A program made the position numbers and the translations under genes. Below, in pieces: positions 51,062 to 60,143 of a DNA stretch of 64,000 bases. This stretch comes from a bacterium. Lineage in GTDB: Bacteria > JAGOBX01. Each line of letters starts with the position of its first letter. Positions within the stretch are counted from its first letter, which is position 1. The notes beneath the pieces are model-generated. The model searched no databases, was not told where the DNA came from, and saw only the letters and a program-made list of their open reading frames with translations. The stretch is from positions 12,702 through 76,701 of the forward strand of contig JAKPEO010000109.1 in assembly GCA_029551925.1 (NCBI GenBank), in the 5' to 3' direction.

Positions 51062-54000
51062 ATGATAAATTTAAAAAAATCGTTATTTTGCGGAGTAATA
51101 CTATTGCTGATTTTTAGCGTTAATATTATAAATGCCAATCAACAGAAGAGCAAAAGTCAAATACTATTAGATATGGCAAAACAATATTATGACAGCGGCA
51201 AATACTCTGAAGCAGCGGAATTATTGCAAAAAGCATTTGAAGAAGAGCCGACGAATGATAGAATATTGAATTTATTAGTTGATTCTATTGTCAAACGCGA
51301 TACTATCGGAAAAAGTAAATTATCTGAACCGTCTCGTCAGCCGGCATCTACTACTGCTGTAATGCCATCACAAAATGCAAATGTAAATGTAAATCCGCTG
51401 ACAGAATTAAAAGCGCAGGGCGAGAAAATTCGGTCAGAAGTGATAAGCGGCGTGAATATTCAGCAGCAGCTGCCGTCACAATCGCCTCAACCGCAGCAGC
51501 AAAATGCGGCGCTGCCTGCTATTAAGCCGCAGCTAATTATTCCCGCTTCACAAGAAGTGCGAATAGCTCAAAATCAAAATGTCGCAGAAGATATATCATA
51601 TTTTGCTCAGCCGCAGTCGCTGAATGCGGATAATTATAAAACTTTCGGATTGCCGCAGACAAAAGCACCGCGTTCTGTATCAAAAATTGAAGTCTTATTT
51701 TTTCAAGATACAACGCAAATAATAATAGATGCTGACGAAAATTGTAATTATGTAATCGAGCGTCTGCGCGAGCCGTGGCCAATGTATGTTATTGATGTTA
51801 TTGACGCGACGAATTATTTGCCGCGCGGCAAAAGATTTGAGTTGAATAAAGGGATAGTGCGCAGAATACGGCATTCACAATATCGCGAAGTGCCTGTAAA
51901 GACAACGAGAGTAGTAGTGGATTTAGCAAATTGGAATACCAATATTTCCATTACTCGCGTAAAAAATAAAATTGTAGTGGATATAGCGAATGCTATAAAC
52001 ATTGCGCAACCGCCATTAAGAAATACAGGACAAATTGTCGCTCAAAATATAGATTTAGGGCTGCCGCTTGAAAAATTCGATATTGAAGTAGTGAGTTATG
52101 ATCCTGCTCAACAGATGGGATTAGTAAACAAGCAGCCGATAGTAGTGAAACTTTTAAAAGAGGGCAAACCTGCGGCAAATGAGCGGATAATATTTGAATC
52201 GATTACAGAATTAGCCGGATTTAAAACAGATGCAGGCATTTATAATTTAACGGAATTAATTACTGATGATTTCGGAATAGCGAAAGTTCTGAATTTCATT
52301 GTGCGTCCTGTTTTAGGCGAGAATCTTATAAAGATTTATCCGTTAAAAGATAACAGCGTAGTGAAGATAATCAGTATTGGCAGCGTTCCGGGCAAACCGC
52401 ATAAAATAGTGAAAGTCTCTGGCGATAATCAAAAATTAAATATTAATAACCCAAATAACGAACCATTTGTTGTTAAAGTATTAGATAAAGATGACAATCC
52501 TGTTGGCGAAGGAGTGCCTGTAATATTTTCTACTATTAATCGCGATTGTAAAATAGATGTTAATCTTGATAATCCATACGATAATGAAGTTGTGACATAT
52601 ACTGATAGCAATAGCATAGCGCGCTGCGATAGATTTTTTGTAGGAATGGAGCCGGGAATGAAAATATTAAAAGCTAGCATTTTAATAGATGAGCCGGCGA
52701 AATTACCGACTAAACTTGTAGTGACTTCAACCGCTAGTTTATCAGAAGCAGTGGAAACATTTATTAAAGGATTAGATTTAAAGACAAATAATGATATTAG
52801 CGTAATGATTTATGAAACAGCAGATACATTGAATTTAAACGCATTGCGCGATGATGTGTATGTTTCACTTAAGCAATCAGGCAAAGTTGAAATTATGCCG
52901 CATTTGAATACTTTGTATGTATCAGATGAAAATATTTATTTTACAGATGTACCAGTAAAATTATTAAATTACGCTAATTTCAATATAATATCAAAAACAT
53001 TAAGAACAGTGAATTTTACTGTAAATGTTGCGCCGCGGTTAGTGACTATAAATTTTAAAGGCGCGGAATTAGTTGATGTTATAAGGACATTAGCAGAGTT
53101 AGGCGATTGGAATATAAGTTATGCTGAAGAAGATGTTGCTGGCAAGCAAGTGAATTTACATCTAATAGATGTTCCAGCAATTGTAGCATTAGATACGATT
53201 TTAGATATGAATGATTTAACGCGTGTGCAGTCCGGAAATTTAATGAAAATAATGCAAAAAGCTAAATCAATACAAAGTCCGCTGCCTATAAAAAGTGATT
53301 ATAATGAAGATTTTGGAATAGGCGATAATTTTATTACACAAATTGTGCAATTGATGAATGTTGACGGCTTGCGAATGCTCGATACTATTAGAGAATTAGT
53401 TTCGCCGAACGGCAGAATTACATACGAACAAAACACAAATAGTTTTATAATAATTGACAGCAAATCCAATGTTCGAAAATTATTGCAGATTATAAAAGCA
53501 TTTGATATATCTGCTAAAAGCGGTAGAGAATATTTAAAGATTTACAAATTAACATTTGCCGAAGCGGAAGCAGTAAAAAATTTACTTGAAGGGCTGATGA
53601 CAAAGAATCGCGAAGAGATAGCGGCAGCGGCAAGAAAAGAAAAGAGCAGCACTAAAAAAACAACAACAACTAAAAAAACTGATAAAGCGGCAGCGGAGCA
53701 GCCGCAGCAATCAGCAGTGGCTCAACCGACAAATTTACCAGTAGCTGAGGCACCGGATGCGCCGGAAGATGCAGTCGGAAAATTTCAATTGCAAAGCGAT
53801 GCAAAGATAGAAGTTTTTCCGTCTAAAAGAATGCTCTTGATTCAGACAACAGAAGGTAATCATAAAGTAATAGAGTCAATAATTAAAGAATTAGATGTCA
53901 AAGAATCCGGCGAAAAGCAAACAGCGATTATAGATTTATCGAAATATCCGCAGGTGCCGCCATTAGAATTTATGCGAGTTATTCAAAACAGCCGGTCATT

Positions 54001-56935
54001 AAAAGCGAATTTAGAAGGGAATAAAGACGACGGACGATTTATTCAGGTAGGCGGCGAATTTGAAGAAGAAGTAAAAGACCAGAAAGTATATAAAAAGACT
54101 ATACGCGACCCGCGTAGATATATGCTGTTATCCGCAGCTGATAAAATTTTGGTTATCGGTCATAAAGAAGCGGTGCGCGAAATAATGGAATTTGTCAATG
54201 AATTTATAGAAGAAGTATTAAGTAAAGACATTGAAATAAATTTTGAAAGTTTTGTCGGTCGCGATATATATTTAGAGCGCGTGACATTAAAATACATTTC
54301 ACCACAGCAATTTGAAGATTATTTTAAACAATATGATTATTCAATACCTTTATATGTCGCCGGCTTGAAATCAAAAACAGGCAAAGAAGATGTGTTGGTT
54401 ATTGGCACATCAAATGAAATTACTGATTTTTCAAAACGCGTAAAAATATTGGATATCCCAGAATTAGCTGATAGAAAACTCGACGGTCTGCAAGCGGATT
54501 TGTATAAGTTGAAAAATGTGTCAGTTGACGATGTTGAAAAATTAAAAGACGATATAATAAAACCTGTGCTGTCAAAAGCCGGAAGTATTACATTTATTAA
54601 AAATATCAATGCTGTTGTAGTACGCGATAAACGTCATATAATTGATGAAATTTTTAAATTATTGAAGTCATTAGATATGCCGTATGATGTAATTGAAAAT
54701 GCGCGTAAAGCGAATCTTGTGATGCCCACGGAAGTTATACCATTGCGTAATATGGAAGTTGGCGCATTAAAAGGCACATTTAATAATTTTGATACAATTA
54801 AATCAAAAGACGGAAATATCGTATTTGATTATGTTTCAAATTCTGTTATTATTCGCGATTTTCCAGCTAATATAAAGAAACTAAAAGAAGTAATTGAGAA
54901 GATGGACGATAATGCAAAAAATAGTAATTGGATGATTACAAAGATTTTTTATTTAAAACACGCGAGTGTTTCAGATAAATTAACAAAGAACAATATAAAA
55001 GTGAATAAAATAAATGAAATTTTGGATAAAGTTATCAAAAACAGTATTACTTCAATAGATGCAAAAGACGGAACGATTTTCGGAAATGTCGCATATGACG
55101 AGCGTTCAAATGCTGTAATTATAACTACATTCAGAAATTTAATGCCGCAGATTGAACGGTTGATAGAACAATTAGACCGCCGTGAAAAACAGATAATGAT
55201 TGAAGTAATGATAGTAGAGCGTGAAGTAACAAATGACGAAGCGTTCGGGATCAATGGAATATTAGGCGTTGATAGATACAATTATTTTACAAGCGCTACA
55301 AGTTCTAATCCCGGCGCTGACGGACGGCCTATTGACAGAGTTAATGCAACTGGCGCAGGCGGCGGCTTCCAACCGGGCTTGATTAGCGGCGCGCCGTTCT
55401 GGGTGACAATAAACGCTAAACAAATGAGTGCTATATTACAAGCGATAAAGATGCGGTCAAGCGCTGAAGTGTTGTCAAATCCAAAGGTATTGACATTAAA
55501 TAATCAGCCGGCGTTTGTAGAATTAAAGGATATTATTCAGACGCCAAAATATGAAAAAGATGAAAACGGCATATTTAAACCAGTTGATCCTGATAAAACA
55601 GAAATACCATTGTCATTAAAAGTTGTTCCGCAAATTAATAATGAACGAGAAGTATTGTTGAATGTAGATTTGCAGATTGCGACTTTACCTGCTGATTATG
55701 ATAAATCGTTAGGATTGCCGCCGTCGCCAACTTCAAGAACTGTGCAAAATATGTTTTATTTAGCGGATAATCAGACGATAGTTATTGGCGGTATAATAAA
55801 ACGAGAAAATAGAGTAAACGAATCAAAATTGCCGTTTTTCGATTTTCTTGATAAAGTGCCTCTTGTCAATATGCTGACTCGTAAGACATCAAAATCATCT
55901 ATTAATAAGGAATTATTGATATTTATTACTCCTTATATAATAGACGGTCCGATACAAAGCGAGCAAATATCAAGAAATGTTAAGGACAAATACAGTGATA
56001 TAATTTTCGATAATTTTTATTTAAATACATCTTCGCGTTCTGAAATTATGCAGATGTATTTGACTAATATTTATAATGTATTAGTAGAAAATTATTTTGA
56101 GCGCAATAGACAATTGGGAATGAGCGATTATAATATTAAGCGTTCGATGCCTGAATGGCTCGCAAAAGACAATGCTCCGCGTTTTGCAGAAGCGTTGGCA
56201 AATGCGATAATTAATTATCGCGAACAATATGGGCCGATAGCGAGTTATGAACAATTGCAATTTATAAATGTCAATTTTAATGGCAGACGCGTGCCGATAA
56301 GAGACGATTTGTATTTGCAGTTAGTTAATAATACTCAGTTGAATATCAATATCAATCTAGCGACGATTGATGAAATTTCAAGAATTAAAGGACTGGATTA
56401 TATGATTGCTCAAAAAATAATAGAAAAGCGAAATGAATTAGGTTATTTTAAAAACCGCGAGCAAGTGAGATATTATTTTGTATCAAATGGCATCCCGGCA
56501 TCTTATTATGATGAATATCTTGCAAAAGTAATAACAATCGGCGATTTAAAAGAAAAAACGCAGATTCAGGAAAATTATAGATATTTCCATAATCCGCAGC
56601 AGTCGCGCAGCAGTAATAATACGCAAGCAAATATGACATTTGATGTTTCAAAAATAGAAATGGAACAGAATACGAATGCTTTTGATAGTCATTTAAATAA
56701 TAATATTACGCCGCCTCCCGCGCCAAATTTTTCACTAAATACAAATAAAGTAAATTTGAATACAGCGAATGTTGACGAATTAGAAAATAGGTTGAATATT
56801 AGTAAGTTAGATGCGATGCTGATTGTTAAATATCGCGAGCGTGTCGGTTCATATAAAACAATTGAAGATTTGAAAAATGTATATGGTATTGATAAAATTT
56901 ACGATTCAATAAAAGACAAAGTGTTTATTCAATAA
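51062..56935 (+). CDS. pilQ: Giant PilQ-type secretin with TPR, AMIN, Ig-like and C-terminal HhH modules
   Basis: This 1957-residue outer-membrane secretin is over twice the usual PilQ length. Order: signal peptide (1-28); one TPR (about 34-70); Gln/Pro-rich linker; AMIN peptidoglycan-binding domain (about 205-315, IEVLFFQDTTQIIIDA); two Ig-like domains (about 345-560); STN/N0 domain (about 655-740); N1-type repeats (about 760-1375). The secretin core (about 1375-1630) has QIMIEVMIVEREV, VLSNPKVLTLNNQPA and LLIFITPYIID. ComEA-type helix-hairpin-helix motifs lie near the C-terminus (ININLATIDEISRIKG at about 1760 and VNLNTANVDELENRL at about 1896). The start ATG at 51062 follows a GGAGG Shine-Dalgarno. 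The role is pilus exit and possibly DNA uptake. Confidence 0.93.
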   Translation: MINLKKSLFCGVILLLIFSVNIINANQQKSKSQILLDMAKQYYDSGKYSEAAELLQKAFEEEPTNDRILNLLVDSIVKRDTIGKSKLSEPSRQPASTTAVMPSQNANVNVNPLTELKAQGEKIRSEVISGVNIQQQLPSQSPQPQQQNAALPAIKPQLIIPASQEVRIAQNQNVAEDISYFAQPQSLNADNYKTFGLPQTKAPRSVSKIEVLFFQDTTQIIIDADENCNYVIERLREPWPMYVIDVIDATNYLPRGKRFELNKGIVRRIRHSQYREVPVKTTRVVVDLANWNTNISITRVKNKIVVDIANAINIAQPPLRNTGQIVAQNIDLGLPLEKFDIEVVSYDPAQQMGLVNKQPIVVKLLKEGKPAANERIIFESITELAGFKTDAGIYNLTELITDDFGIAKVLNFIVRPVLGENLIKIYPLKDNSVVKIISIGSVPGKPHKIVKVSGDNQKLNINNPNNEPFVVKVLDKDDNPVGEGVPVIFSTINRDCKIDVNLDNPYDNEVVTYTDSNSIARCDRFFVGMEPGMKILKASILIDEPAKLPTKLVVTSTASLSEAVETFIKGLDLKTNNDISVMIYETADTLNLNALRDDVYVSLKQSGKVEIMPHLNTLYVSDENIYFTDVPVKLLNYANFNIISKTLRTVNFTVNVAPRLVTINFKGAELVDVIRTLAELGDWNISYAEEDVAGKQVNLHLIDVPAIVALDTILDMNDLTRVQSGNLMKIMQKAKSIQSPLPIKSDYNEDFGIGDNFITQIVQLMNVDGLRMLDTIRELVSPNGRITYEQNTNSFIIIDSKSNVRKLLQIIKAFDISAKSGREYLKIYKLTFAEAEAVKNLLEGLMTKNREEIAAAARKEKSSTKKTTTTKKTDKAAAEQPQQSAVAQPTNLPVAEAPDAPEDAVGKFQLQSDAKIEVFPSKRMLLIQTTEGNHKVIESIIKELDVKESGEKQTAIIDLSKYPQVPPLEFMRVIQNSRSLKANLEGNKDDGRFIQVGGEFEEEVKDQKVYKKTIRDPRRYMLLSAADKILVIGHKEAVREIMEFVNEFIEEVLSKDIEINFESFVGRDIYLERVTLKYISPQQFEDYFKQYDYSIPLYVAGLKSKTGKEDVLVIGTSNEITDFSKRVKILDIPELADRKLDGLQADLYKLKNVSVDDVEKLKDDIIKPVLSKAGSITFIKNINAVVVRDKRHIIDEIFKLLKSLDMPYDVIENARKANLVMPTEVIPLRNMEVGALKGTFNNFDTIKSKDGNIVFDYVSNSVIIRDFPANIKKLKEVIEKMDDNAKNSNWMITKIFYLKHASVSDKLTKNNIKVNKINEILDKVIKNSITSIDAKDGTIFGNVAYDERSNAVIITTFRNLMPQIERLIEQLDRREKQIMIEVMIVEREVTNDEAFGINGILGVDRYNYFTSATSSNPGADGRPIDRVNATGAGGGFQPGLISGAPFWVTINAKQMSAILQAIKMRSSAEVLSNPKVLTLNNQPAFVELKDIIQTPKYEKDENGIFKPVDPDKTEIPLSLKVVPQINNEREVLLNVDLQIATLPADYDKSLGLPPSPTSRTVQNMFYLADNQTIVIGGIIKRENRVNESKLPFFDFLDKVPLVNMLTRKTSKSSINKELLIFITPYIIDGPIQSEQISRNVKDKYSDIIFDNFYLNTSSRSEIMQMYLTNIYNVLVENYFERNRQLGMSDYNIKRSMPEWLAKDNAPRFAEALANAIINYREQYGPIASYEQLQFINVNFNGRRVPIRDDLYLQLVNNTQLNININLATIDEISRIKGLDYMIAQKIIEKRNELGYFKNREQVRYYFVSNGIPASYYDEYLAKVITIGDLKEKTQIQENYRYFHNPQQSRSSNNTQANMTFDVSKIEMEQNTNAFDSHLNNNITPPPAPNFSLNTNKVNLNTANVDELENRLNISKLDAMLIVKYRERVGSYKTIEDLKNVYGIDKIYDSIKDKVFIQ

Positions 56936-56947
56936 AAGGTTTGAATA

Positions 56948-58123
56948 ATGTTTAATTTTAGCAAGAAGATATTAATTACTATTGGAATTTTGATTTTTGT
57001 TTACAGCATATTAGTTATAATTGTATCAAATAAAATTATTGAAAAAACTTTGATTGAAAAGCAGTATTTTTATAGTATTCCAAATCTTTTTGCAGTATCT
57101 AATACAGTAGCGCTGATGCAGCAAGATTTTTCCACTATCACAGAAAATCTAACTGCAATGATGAATAATTTTCACGATGAATTTTCATTGGGTTATGTCA
57201 GTATTTTAGATATGAGCAAGCGCCCAATAAAAACAGTAATTTCTAATGAATTTAAAGATAAGACAATAGATGTATTGCGAAAAAAATTAGATAAACAGGA
57301 AGAATTAGTAAAGGTCAGAGATGAATATAAATTATTTTCAGGCGAGAATATCAAAGAAGTTTTAGTTACAGTCGGCACGCCGCCTGTCGGAATTGTCCGA
57401 ATAGGTTATATTTGGGATAAAGTCGAAGAAAAAACGAGAGTTTTACAATTTGCGCTTTTATCTGTCACGATAATAGCGATTGTAATTATGATAATAATCG
57501 CTATTTATTTGAATAATACATTTAATACGGAAGTATCGTCTTATTTTTTTGCTGAAAAGAAGAAGGTTATTGAAACAACTAAACAACATACAATAAAAGA
57601 ATTTGAAATGCGTCAAAGTGAAAAACTAAAAAAGCAACTTGAAACAGATTTGACACAATCAGAAATATTCAGTATTATAGAGATGAACAAGCAATTGTTC
57701 ATATCAACAGATTTTAATGAAAATTTAAAAATTATTTGCGAATGGCTCAGAAAAATTTTTGTGTGCAAAGAAGTAATGATTTATCTTATAGATGATAGCC
57801 AACAGTTTTTATATGGAGTTTACGGCATTGACGCAAGCGGTGTGTATATAGAAGGACAGGCGGCTTATGACCGCCATATTATTATCGGAGAAGGAGAATT
57901 AGGGCTTGCTGTGCAGCATAATAATTTTGTTATTTCAGATGTGCCGCGCAGCGGTTATGAATTATCAGGTCCATTAATTTATAATGATAAAATTATCGGC
58001 GGGATAACAGTGTCCAATAAAGTCGAACAATTAAAAAAATTTGACGCGCACGATAAATTAGTAGGGAGGGTTATTTATTCGTTAATAACAAATGCAATTG
58101 TCAGATTTTTAGGAATTCAATAA
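56948..58123 (+). CDS. Membrane GAF-domain sensor protein
   Basis: This 391-residue protein has a membrane helix (about 8-28), a periplasmic sensor region (about 29-163, with LGYVSILDMSKRPIKTVIS resembling a dCache/PAS strand set), and a second helix (about 166-188). A charged coiled coil (about 195-240) follows, then a cytoplasmic GAF domain (about 240-385, with LGLAVQHNNFVISDVPRSGY and GPLIYNDKIIGGITVSNK). No kinase, cyclase or other output domain follows, so it either passes a signal by protein contact or is a structural pilus-linked sensor. It lies 12 bases after the secretin gene and is the last gene of the pilus operon. Confidence 0.75.
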   Translation: MFNFSKKILITIGILIFVYSILVIIVSNKIIEKTLIEKQYFYSIPNLFAVSNTVALMQQDFSTITENLTAMMNNFHDEFSLGYVSILDMSKRPIKTVISNEFKDKTIDVLRKKLDKQEELVKVRDEYKLFSGENIKEVLVTVGTPPVGIVRIGYIWDKVEEKTRVLQFALLSVTIIAIVIMIIIAIYLNNTFNTEVSSYFFAEKKKVIETTKQHTIKEFEMRQSEKLKKQLETDLTQSEIFSIIEMNKQLFISTDFNENLKIICEWLRKIFVCKEVMIYLIDDSQQFLYGVYGIDASGVYIEGQAAYDRHIIIGEGELGLAVQHNNFVISDVPRSGYELSGPLIYNDKIIGGITVSNKVEQLKKFDAHDKLVGRVIYSLITNAIVRFLGIQ

Positions 58124-58146
58124 AAAAATAATATTAAATTACTCCT

Positions 58147-58194
58147 GCTCGCTCTTAAAAAAAATTATAACAGAGCGCGCTTTAATATTATTTT
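58147..58194 (+). terminator. Terminator of the pilus operon
   Basis: Nine-base arms (58147-58155 and 58172-58180) with one mismatch enclose a 16-base AT-rich loop. A T-rich stretch (tttaatattatttt) follows. It begins 23 bases after the stop of the GAF sensor gene. Confidence 0.6.
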
Positions 58195-58220
58195 GCCAAA
58201 AAAAAAAAATAAAAAAATAG

Positions 58221-58248
58221 TTGCAATATTTTTTTTTTTATATATAAT
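58221..58248 (+). promoter_or_regulatory. Promoter of rpsF-ssb-rpsR-rplI
   Basis: TTGCAA (58221-58226), a 16-base T-rich spacer and TATAAT (58243-58248) lie about 55 bases before the rpsF start codon, in a short gap after the pilus operon terminator. Confidence 0.7.
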
Positions 58249-58302
58249 TGCCGAAATATTTTTTTGGTAAATGAAATTAAATCCATAGGAGGGTTGTTTT
58301 TG

Positions 58303-58593
58303 ATGCTTCGTAAATACGAATGTATGTATATTACAGATGTGCAGTTGGACGAGGAAGAGTATAAGAAATTAGGCGAACTAATGGCGACTATCATCGCAAA
58401 TAACGGCGGTGAAATAGTAGATAAAATGACCATTGGCGCGCGAAACTTCTGCTATCCAATCAAGAAAAAAACAAGCGGTATTTATAGTTTAATCGTATTT
58501 AATGCCAATAATAAAGTATTGTCGGCATTGCGCGAACGATTAAATTACGATATGCGGCTATTGCGTTATATGATAATCAAAGTTCAGCATTAA
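58303..58593 (+). CDS. rpsF: 30S ribosomal protein S6
   Basis: This 96-residue small-subunit protein pairs with S18. It begins MLRKYECMYITDVQL and shows the ferredoxin-like S6 fold with IIANNGGEIVDKMTIGARNFCYPIKKK-type elements and an MRLLRYMIIK end. I use the ATG at 58303, preceded by a good AGGAGGG sequence, and not an in-frame upstream ATG at 58270 or GTG at 58264 without family support. It heads the conserved rpsF-ssb-rpsR-rplI operon. Confidence 0.95.
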   Translation: MLRKYECMYITDVQLDEEEYKKLGELMATIIANNGGEIVDKMTIGARNFCYPIKKKTSGIYSLIVFNANNKVLSALRERLNYDMRLLRYMIIKVQH

Positions 58594-58613
58594 TAATTAA
58601 GGATAATAAAATA

Positions 58614-59072
58614 ATGGCTGAAGGATTGAAAAATCTTAATAAAGTAATTTTGATAGGCAGATTGACTCATACGCCGGAATTGAAATATACGCCAAAAGGC
58701 GCGGCAGTAACGCGTTTTTGCATAGCGGTCAATACCAGGCGTCGCAATAAAATCGAAGAAACATTATTTATAGATGTTGTCGCATGGAATAAGTTAGCTG
58801 AATTTTGCGCCCAATATTTCAAAAAAGGTAAAGGCATATATGTCGAGGGCTCGCTGACAATGCATAAATGGCAGTCAAAAGAAGATAACAGTCAACGCAC
58901 AAAAATTGAAGTATTAGCAGAAAAAATTTCTTTTTTAGATAGTTTAGGAGCAATTGACGAAAATTCAGAGCACGGAAAAAATGCAGGGGCTGCTGATAAT
59001 GTTCAGCCATTAACTGCCGCTGAAAATAGCGGCGATATAGTAGATGGTGAAGAAGAAGATATACCATTTTAA
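58614..59072 (+). CDS. ssb: Single-stranded DNA-binding protein
   Basis: This 152-residue protein coats single-stranded DNA in replication, repair and recombination. The OB fold (about 5-110) shows [21 protein letters not shown], the RFCIAVNTR strand, [12 protein letters not shown] and [17 protein letters not shown] short flexible linker leads to the acidic tail GEEEDIPF, the partner-binding tip conserved in bacterial SSBs. It lies between rpsF and rpsR, 20 bases after rpsF. Confidence 0.97.
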   Translation: MAEGLKNLNKVILIGRLTHTPELKYTPKGAAVTRFCIAVNTRRRNKIEETLFIDVVAWNKLAEFCAQYFKKGKGIYVEGSLTMHKWQSKEDNSQRTKIEVLAEKISFLDSLGAIDENSEHGKNAGAADNVQPLTAAENSGDIVDGEEEDIPF

Positions 59073-59098
59073 TAAATATTTTTTGGAGGAATGTTTTT

Positions 59099-59335
59099 AT
59101 GGCTTTTGTAATAAAAAAACGCACTACTAAAATGTGTCCGTTTTGTAAAGACCCGGATAAATATATTGATTATAAAGAATTGAATTTATTAGAACAATTT
59201 TTATCTTATCGCGGAAAAATTTTATCGCGCAGAATAACAGGCGTTTGCGCTAAACATCAGCGGAAACTAACAAACGCGATAAAAATCGCGAGAAATTTAG
59301 CGCTTTTACCATATACTACTGATAAACTGCGCTAA
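59099..59335 (+). CDS. rpsR: 30S ribosomal protein S18
   Basis: This 78-residue small-subunit protein binds S6. The N-terminal part keeps zinc-type cysteines (MCPFC and a later [10 protein letters not shown]), the C+ form of S18. The family motif [21 protein letters not shown] is present. A GGAGGAA Shine-Dalgarno precedes the ATG. It is the third gene of the rpsF operon. Confidence 0.97.
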   Translation: MAFVIKKRTTKMCPFCKDPDKYIDYKELNLLEQFLSYRGKILSRRITGVCAKHQRKLTNAIKIARNLALLPYTTDKLR

Positions 59336-59427
59336 TAATTAATTTATCTTTTTACTGTAATCTAAATAAAAAAAATGTAATTAATTAGTAAAGTTAAAAA
59401 AGTCGAAAGTGTGGAGGCATAGAAAAA

Positions 59428-59883
59428 ATGAAAGTTATTCTGAAAGAAAAAATCGAGAATTTAGGGAGCGTCGGTGCTATTGTTGAAGTAAAAGATGGTT
59501 ATGCTCGTAATTATTTATTGCCTAAAAATAAGGCATTGATACCTACGCCTGCGAATTTGAAATATATTGAACAGCATAAAAAACAATTAGAACTGAAAGC
59601 AATAAAAGAAGAAAACGAAGCAAAAGAATTATCAAGCGTTGTAGAAGGTTTAATTGTTTCATTTAAAAAGAAAACAGTTAATCAAGAAGGAAAATTATTT
59701 GGATCTGTTAGTGTAGGAGATATAGTCGAAGAATTAGCAAAACAAAAAGTAGAAGTTGACAAGAAAAAAGTATTATTAACAGAGCCGATAAAAACAGTAG
59801 GCGAATATAAAGTAAAAATAAGATTGTATCCGGGTATTGAACCGGAAATTAAAGTGATTGTTGAGGCGGAAACAGAAGAATAG
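59428..59883 (+). CDS. rplI: 50S ribosomal protein L9
   Basis: This 151-residue large-subunit protein stabilises the L1 stalk region. The N-terminal RNA-binding domain (about 1-52) has MKVILKEKIENLGSVGAIVE, VKDGYARNYLLPK and NKALIPT. A long helix links it to the C-terminal domain (about 80-149) with GKLFGSVSVGDI and KTVGEYKVKIRLYPGIEPEI. A GGAGG Shine-Dalgarno is present. It closes the rpsF-ssb-rpsR-rplI operon. Confidence 0.97.
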   Translation: MKVILKEKIENLGSVGAIVEVKDGYARNYLLPKNKALIPTPANLKYIEQHKKQLELKAIKEENEAKELSSVVEGLIVSFKKKTVNQEGKLFGSVSVGDIVEELAKQKVEVDKKKVLLTEPIKTVGEYKVKIRLYPGIEPEIKVIVEAETEE

Positions 59884-60050
59884 ATTTTGTAATATTAATT
59901 CATTTTTTCTGCTAAAAAAATGAAATATTGTATCTTTATTTTGATACGGTGTTTTTAATTTAATTCAAATAAGCCGCAACTTTATTCCGAAACGAATGAT
60001 TAATTTTTATTATTAATCATTATTTTCGCAAAATTTTTAATTGTGTTATT

Positions 60051-60095
60051 AAATGTGTCGCTTGATTTTTTTTGCCGACACATTTATTTTTTTTT
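60051..60095 (+). terminator. Terminator between rplI and fusA
   Basis: Perfect 10-base arms AAATGTGTCG (60051-60060) and CGACACATTT (60076-60085) are followed by a T-rich run. It lies 170 bases after the rplI stop and 50 bases before fusA. An additional AT-rich dyad (aatgatta.../...taatcatt) occurs at about 59994-60022. Confidence 0.8.
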
Positions 60096-60143
60096 ATTGC
60101 AAAAATTATATTTGAAATTTTTTGAGAATGGGAGTTAGTTAAA

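Noticed and set aside
58249-58275. A possible S6:S18-binding leader (TTGCCGAAA with a short stem) before rpsF.
   Set aside because: The promoter at 58221-58248 would start transcription at about 58255, after the CCG element, so the element would not be in the RNA.
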